From assembly GCF_009755815.1 (NCBI RefSeq), contig NZ_WRPK01000006.1, positions 186,001 through 250,000 of the forward strand: a DNA stretch of 64,000 nucleotides, in the 5' to 3' direction. A program made the translations under genes and the position numbers. The notes beneath the pieces are model-generated. The model saw only the letters and a list, made by a program, of their open reading frames with translations. It was not told the origin of the DNA and did no database searches. This stretch comes from Flavisphingomonas formosensis (lineage in GTDB: Bacteria; Pseudomonadota; Alphaproteobacteria; Sphingomonadales; Sphingomonadaceae). Positions 60,394 to 64,000 of the stretch are shown piece by piece; position 1 is the stretch's first letter, and every line of letters starts with the position of its first letter.

Positions 60394-61413
60394 ATGAGGA
60401 TCCGCAATCGCCGCTGGTTGCTGGCCGAGCGTCCGCTCGGACGCCCCATATTGCACTCCGATTTCCGCTGGGACGAGGGGGACGTCGACGCCGCCGCTCT
60501 CGAGGAGGGCGAGGTGTTGGTCCGCGTGCTGCATCTCAGCGTCGATCCCGCCCAGAAGGGCTGGATGGAAAATGTCGCCGATTATGTAGCGCCGACGGCG
60601 CTGGGCGAGGTGATGCGGGCTTATGGCATCGGCCAGGTGGTTGTCTCGCGCGCCGCGGGTATGGGGGTTGGCGACATGGTGCTCGGCTACCTCGGCTGGC
60701 AGGATTATGCGGTCCAGCCTGCCGCCGAGCTGGAACGGATCGATGGCGATGGCCCGTTGCTGGCCCATCTCGGCATTCTCGGCCTGACCGGCTACACTGC
60801 CTTTTTCGGCTTGAACAGGATCGCCAAACCTTTTCCCGGTGATACCGTCGTGATCACCGGCGCCGCGGGCGCGGTCGGCCTCGTCGCCGGGCAGCTCGCC
60901 AAGCTGGCCGGTTGCCATGTCGTCGGCATTGCAGGCGGTGAGGATAAATGCCGCTGGCTGGTCGAGGAGATCGGATTCGACGCCGCCGTCGATTATCGCG
61001 CCGGGCCGATCCGCAAGCAGATACGTCCGCTCGTGCCCAACGGGATCGACGTGCTGTGGGACAATGTGGGCGGCCCGACATTCGACAATCTGTTGCCGCT
61101 CATCGCAACCCACGCGCGCGTGGTCGTGTGTGGTGCCATCGCCATCTATTCGGAATCGAGCCTGCCGCCCGGACCTTCCCACTACATGAATCTCGTGTTC
61201 CGGCGCGCGCGGATGGAGGGCCTGATCGTATTCGATTACAAGGAGGAGTTCCCCTGGGCCTATAAGCGGTTGGCGAAGTGGCTGGCCGAGGGCAGGCTCA
61301 AGGCACCTGAGGACGTCGTGCATGGCCTGGATCAAGCGCCGGCGGCTTTGTTGCGGCTATTCGAAGGCCGCAATCGGGGAAAGCAGATTCTGAGCCTCGA
61401 CGCGCAGAATTGA
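60394..61413 (+). CDS. MDR-family NADP-dependent oxidoreductase (LTB4DH-like)
   Basis: A zinc-independent medium-chain reductase of 339 residues. LHLSVDPAQKGWM is the N-terminal signature of the prostaglandin/leukotriene reductase branch, and the cofactor motif is VITGAAGAVGLVAGQLAK; VLWDNVGG is typical. These enzymes reduce activated C=C bonds of enones. It is 14 bases behind the LLM gene and probably ends the operon 57868-61413. Confidence 0.85.
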   Translation: MRIRNRRWLLAERPLGRPILHSDFRWDEGDVDAAALEEGEVLVRVLHLSVDPAQKGWMENVADYVAPTALGEVMRAYGIGQVVVSRAAGMGVGDMVLGYLGWQDYAVQPAAELERIDGDGPLLAHLGILGLTGYTAFFGLNRIAKPFPGDTVVITGAAGAVGLVAGQLAKLAGCHVVGIAGGEDKCRWLVEEIGFDAAVDYRAGPIRKQIRPLVPNGIDVLWDNVGGPTFDNLLPLIATHARVVVCGAIAIYSESSLPPGPSHYMNLVFRRARMEGLIVFDYKEEFPWAYKRLAKWLAEGRLKAPEDVVHGLDQAPAALLRLFEGRNRGKQILSLDAQN

Positions 61414-61779
61414 GCGGGCACCCCACGCTCGACCCATGTGTCTGCGAGATCGCATGCCGGGCGCATGCGGCCGATTGATTCGACGGCTTGAATATCGGCC
61501 ACGCAACGATTAGGCTGGATCGATAACATAAGTTAGCGCCCATTCTTTCCAGTAGCTATCAGAATAATTTCGCCATGCTTTGAAAAATAACAGAATAAAT
61601 CCAAGACTGATTTAGAGAGTTGAAGTCATATTAACTATGACGAATCAACGTCATTTGTGGTCGTCGCACCTGAAGCGCAACTGATCTCATCAAAATGGAA
61701 AGCCTTAGTCTTTTTCGTCAGCGGCTTATTGCCGCCGTCGATTGGGCGGGGGCATGAGGTCGCGCTTCAGGAGAAAAAA
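61414..61779. other. 366-base AT-rich leader region
   Basis: The stretch 61520-61660 is clearly AT-richer than the rest of the window. No gene is visible. It probably holds the promoter and a long 5' leader of the RTX gene. The composition break could mark a recombination boundary or a silencer-type regulated promoter. Confidence 0.45.
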
Positions 61780-62970
61780 ATGAAATTTGTTGGTGTTGCT
61801 GCTGCGGAAACGATCATCGGCACGTCGGTCGCCGACGACATCAATGGAATGGGGGGCAATGATCTGGTCTACGCCGGACTCGGCGACGATCATGTCGAGG
61901 GCGGAGATGGGAATGACACCGTCTACGGGGACGCCGGCAACGATTTCCTGCGTGGAAACCCCGGTGACGACACGCTCTATGGCGGTGATGGCAATGATCT
62001 TCTCGATGGTGCTGCCGGTCGCGATCATCTGATCGGAGGACTCGGCAACGATATCTTCTCGGGTGGAGACGATAATGATATCATCGATGCCGGTGACGGT
62101 CATGACCAGATATTGGGGGATGCCGGCAACGACGTCATCTATGCCGGCGACGGCCGCGACTATATCGACGGCGGTTATGGTGACGACATCATCTACGCGG
62201 GTGCCGGCGATGACGGCTTCCTCAATGAGGTCAATCCGGCAACAGGCAAGTTGACTACCCAGGCTGTGGGCGGCGGTGCCGGTAATGACTGGATTTATGG
62301 CGAAGATGGCGCCGACAAGCTGAAGGGGCAGGCCGGCGACGATCATCTCTACGGCGGCGCCGGCAACGACCGTGTCGATGGCGGCGACGGCAACAACCAT
62401 CTCGAAGGCGGTTCTGGCGATGATATATTGTCGGTCGAATATGGTGTCGACCAGCTCTACGGCGGCGATGGAAACGACAATATCCAGGCCGGCCTCGGCA
62501 ATGATCATCTCTATGGCGGCAACGGCGCGGACTCGATGAATGGCGAGGGCGACAATGACGTCATGTATGGCGGCAGCGGCAACGACATCATGATCGGCGG
62601 CGCCGGCAATGACGAGATTCACGGCGATGCCGGTTTCGATCGGATCATGGGCGAACTCGGCAGCGACAAGCTGTGGGGCGGCGCCGGGGCGGACTGGTTC
62701 AGCTTCAAGGGCGCGGGTGCGCTGGATGGCGGCGATACGATCGAGGATTTCGAACGTGGCATCGACAAGATCGTGCTCGAGAAGCTGGGCGTCACCAGCT
62801 ATCATGCCGGCGGCGGTCTAGGTACCGTCTTCGCCACGGATCTCGCGAATGGCGACGTTTCCCTCAATGTGGTGACGTCCGCCGGCCAGCATTTCAGCAT
62901 CACGGTGGCCGATCCCAGCCATGTGCTGAGTGCCGCCAGCTTCTCGGCGACGGACTTCCTGTTCGCCTGA
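61780..62970 (+). CDS. RTX-type calcium-binding repeat protein
   Basis: A protein of 396 residues consisting almost entirely of hemolysin-type nonapeptide repeats (GGxGxDxxx; for example YGGDGNDLL, YAGAGDDGF) from about residue 20 to 335, followed by the C-terminal domain DWFSFKGAGALDGGDTI and a hydrophobic tail ending TDFLFA that fits a type I secretion signal. There is no N-terminal signal peptide and no enzyme domain, so it is probably a secreted, calcium-folded surface or matrix protein. The start at ATG 61780 has AGGAG at 7 bases. No type I exporter genes are in view. Confidence 0.9.
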   Translation: MKFVGVAAAETIIGTSVADDINGMGGNDLVYAGLGDDHVEGGDGNDTVYGDAGNDFLRGNPGDDTLYGGDGNDLLDGAAGRDHLIGGLGNDIFSGGDDNDIIDAGDGHDQILGDAGNDVIYAGDGRDYIDGGYGDDIIYAGAGDDGFLNEVNPATGKLTTQAVGGGAGNDWIYGEDGADKLKGQAGDDHLYGGAGNDRVDGGDGNNHLEGGSGDDILSVEYGVDQLYGGDGNDNIQAGLGNDHLYGGNGADSMNGEGDNDVMYGGSGNDIMIGGAGNDEIHGDAGFDRIMGELGSDKLWGGAGADWFSFKGAGALDGGDTIEDFERGIDKIVLEKLGVTSYHAGGGLGTVFATDLANGDVSLNVVTSAGQHFSITVADPSHVLSAASFSATDFLFA

Positions 62971-63004
62971 CGCGGTGGCGCCGCAAGGCGCCCGGCTAAT
63001 CCGG

Positions 63005-63049
63005 GAGAGGTAGATCGCAATCGCCGCCGGCGCCGGCGATCTGCCTCTC
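63005..63049 (+). terminator. strong stem-loop after the RTX gene
   Basis: GAGAGGTAGATCGC (63005-63018) pairs with GCGATCTGCCTCTC (63036-63049) in 13 of 14 positions around a GC-rich loop, 35 bases after the RTX stop, and is followed by a short T-containing stretch. It is a good intrinsic-terminator candidate and separates this gene from the acyltransferase gene. Confidence 0.7.
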
Positions 63050-63077
63050 TTGGCCCCCTTCGCCTCGCAAGAGCGTT

Positions 63078-64000
63078 ATGTCGCCACAGAGCCATCGCCT
63101 AGTCTTGCCCGCGAACGTCTGTCGAGCGGCTTTTGGGGGCGACGGGGTGACTTCTGGTTCCATCGGGCATGGCGTGCCGGGCGAGGTTTTGATATCCTCG
63201 CATAGGGCGCGGCCTGTCGGCAGCAAGAGCGGCGAGTTCAATGTCGCAGCACATGGCCTGCGCGGCATCGCGTCGATCTTCGTGCTCGCCGCCCACATCT
63301 TCGGCGGCACCGCACGGCATATCTATCCGGATCACGCCGATTATGTTCGCATTATCGAGCATCCGTGGAATTTCGGTACGTTCGGCGTCGAAATCTTCTT
63401 CGTCATCAGTGGCTTCGTTATCCTCCAGAGCGCGACACGCTATGATCTGCGCGAATTCGCCCTGCGCCGGTTCGTACGCATCTATCCGTTGTTCTTCGTG
63501 CTCTCGATCCTGTTCGTCGGGCTGAACTACACGACCAATGCCTACGCGCATCTCAACAATGTCGAGAGCATCGTCGCTGGGCTGCTGTTCCTCAATCTTT
63601 TCACGGGCACCGAACAACTCACGCCCAACGCCTGGAGCCTCAGTTACGAGGCGTGCTTTTACGTACTCACCGGGCTCGTTATCGCCTTCGGCGTGCGGCG
63701 GCGCGACAAGCTGCTCGGTGGCCTCTCCCTGCTGGCGGCGGCGGCCTTCCTGATCGCCTTTCCCATCACGGTCTATTTCCTCGTCGGTATCGCCATGCGC
63801 TTGGCGATGCCGGCCGCTTCGCGGCCGACCGCGACGAGCCGCGTGGCCGAAATCGTCTGCTTCGGATTTCTCGCCTATTTCGCGAGCCGCGCGCATTTCG
63901 ACTATTCCTCCTGGCGGCAGTTTCTCAATCCGGTCGTGCCGCTCACGCTGGCCGCGATCACGCTCTATTTCTATCTTGCGCTGCGGCCGGGCAGCGCCAC
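63078..64000 (+). CDS. acyltransferase-3 family membrane protein (3' end outside window)
   Basis: A partial gene running off the right edge, with at least 307 residues visible. It has the acyltransferase-3 (OafA/NodX) pattern: HGLRGIASIFVLAAHIFGG with the early His, FGVEIFFVISGFVI and RRFVRIYPLFFV, then repeated hydrophobic helices. These inner-membrane enzymes O-acylate surface polysaccharides. The start may be ATG 63078 or GTG 63147; neither has a clear ribosome site. The closeness to the RTX gene hints at cell-surface functions but proves nothing. Confidence 0.8.
   Translation, partial: MSPQSHRLVLPANVCRAAFGGDGVTSGSIGHGVPGEVLISSHRARPVGSKSGEFNVAAHGLRGIASIFVLAAHIFGGTARHIYPDHADYVRIIEHPWNFGTFGVEIFFVISGFVILQSATRYDLREFALRRFVRIYPLFFVLSILFVGLNYTTNAYAHLNNVESIVAGLLFLNLFTGTEQLTPNAWSLSYEACFYVLTGLVIAFGVRRRDKLLGGLSLLAAAAFLIAFPITVYFLVGIAMRLAMPAASRPTATSRVAEIVCFGFLAYFASRAHFDYSSWRQFLNPVVPLTLAAITLYFYLALRPGSA

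Noticed and set aside
61840-62660. Regular DNA repeats resembling a CRISPR or tandem array
   Set aside because: The periodicity is the 27-base coding unit of RTX nonapeptides; there are no unique spacers between identical repeats.
61726-62805. Minus-strand repetitive open frame of 359 codons
   Set aside because: It is the mirror of the RTX repeats; the plus strand has the ribosome site, calcium motifs and C-terminal signal.

Overview
The window reads as chromosomal DNA of a GC-rich alphaproteobacterium, most likely a sphingomonad (Sphingomonas, Rhizorhabdus, Novosphingobium or a relative). The signs are two TonB-dependent outer-membrane receptors inside catabolic clusters, an alphaproteobacterial Fur, an HWE-family kinase, a GGAAC-N16-CGTT (EcfG-type) promoter, and short dispersed palindromes of the kind that litter sphingomonad genomes. 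I see no rRNA, tRNA, CRISPR array, phage or intact insertion sequence.

Positions 1-16.2 kb are a patchwork of short single-gene units that look like stress and housekeeping genes: two Crp/Fnr regulators, a second Mfd-like helicase, DUF3072, a PRC-barrel membrane protein, a thioredoxin-reductase-like flavoprotein, an HWE kinase without its phospho-acceptor histidine, an isochorismatase-family hydrolase, a degenerate SDR, a heme-oxygenase-like diiron enzyme, a DUF4142 lipoprotein, a small membrane operon with a 23-residue peptide, and a transglutaminase-like protein.

Positions 16.2-28.0 kb are one minus-strand cluster. In transcription order it holds a MalT/LuxR-type regulator, a TonB-dependent receptor, an Asp/Glu/hydantoin racemase, HyuA and HyuB (ATP-dependent hydantoinase/oxoprolinase or carboxylase family), an M24 creatinase/prolidase-type hydrolase, and a protein with two tandem avidin-like domains. 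The last four genes are packed or overlapping. I consider this the most unusual system in the window: a receptor, ring-opening enzymes and a biotin-type binding fold in one operon.

Positions 28.2-61.4 kb are a large CoA-dependent catabolic region: a Fur regulator, six SDRs plus an SDR remnant, five acyl-CoA dehydrogenases forming two paralogous a/b pairs plus one ACAD10/11-type enzyme, two class III CoA-transferases, a 3-hydroxyacyl-CoA dehydrogenase, two thiolase-fold proteins each paired with a DUF35 OB-fold protein, an acyl-CoA ligase, an APH-type kinase, a MaoC hydratase, DUF2889, an LLM flavin enzyme, an MDR reductase, an amidohydrolase, an MFS transporter, a second TonB receptor, a GntR/FCD regulator and a LuxR-type regulator. 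The gene set resembles side-chain or ring degradation of a steroid-, terpenoid- or alicyclic-type acid: uptake, CoA activation, a,b-dehydrogenation, hydration, oxidation, then thiolytic or aldol cleavage. The substrate cannot be read from the sequence. Imperfect 16-bp palindromes of the form CTANCC-N4-GGNTAG recur in several promoters of the 25-57 kb region and may define a shared regulon.

Positions 61.4-64.0 kb hold an AT-rich leader, an RTX-type calcium-binding repeat protein with a strong terminator, and an acyltransferase-3 family gene cut by the window end. Start codons were moved from the longest open frame wherever a Shine-Dalgarno match or the family N-terminus favoured a downstream start; such choices are stated per entry.
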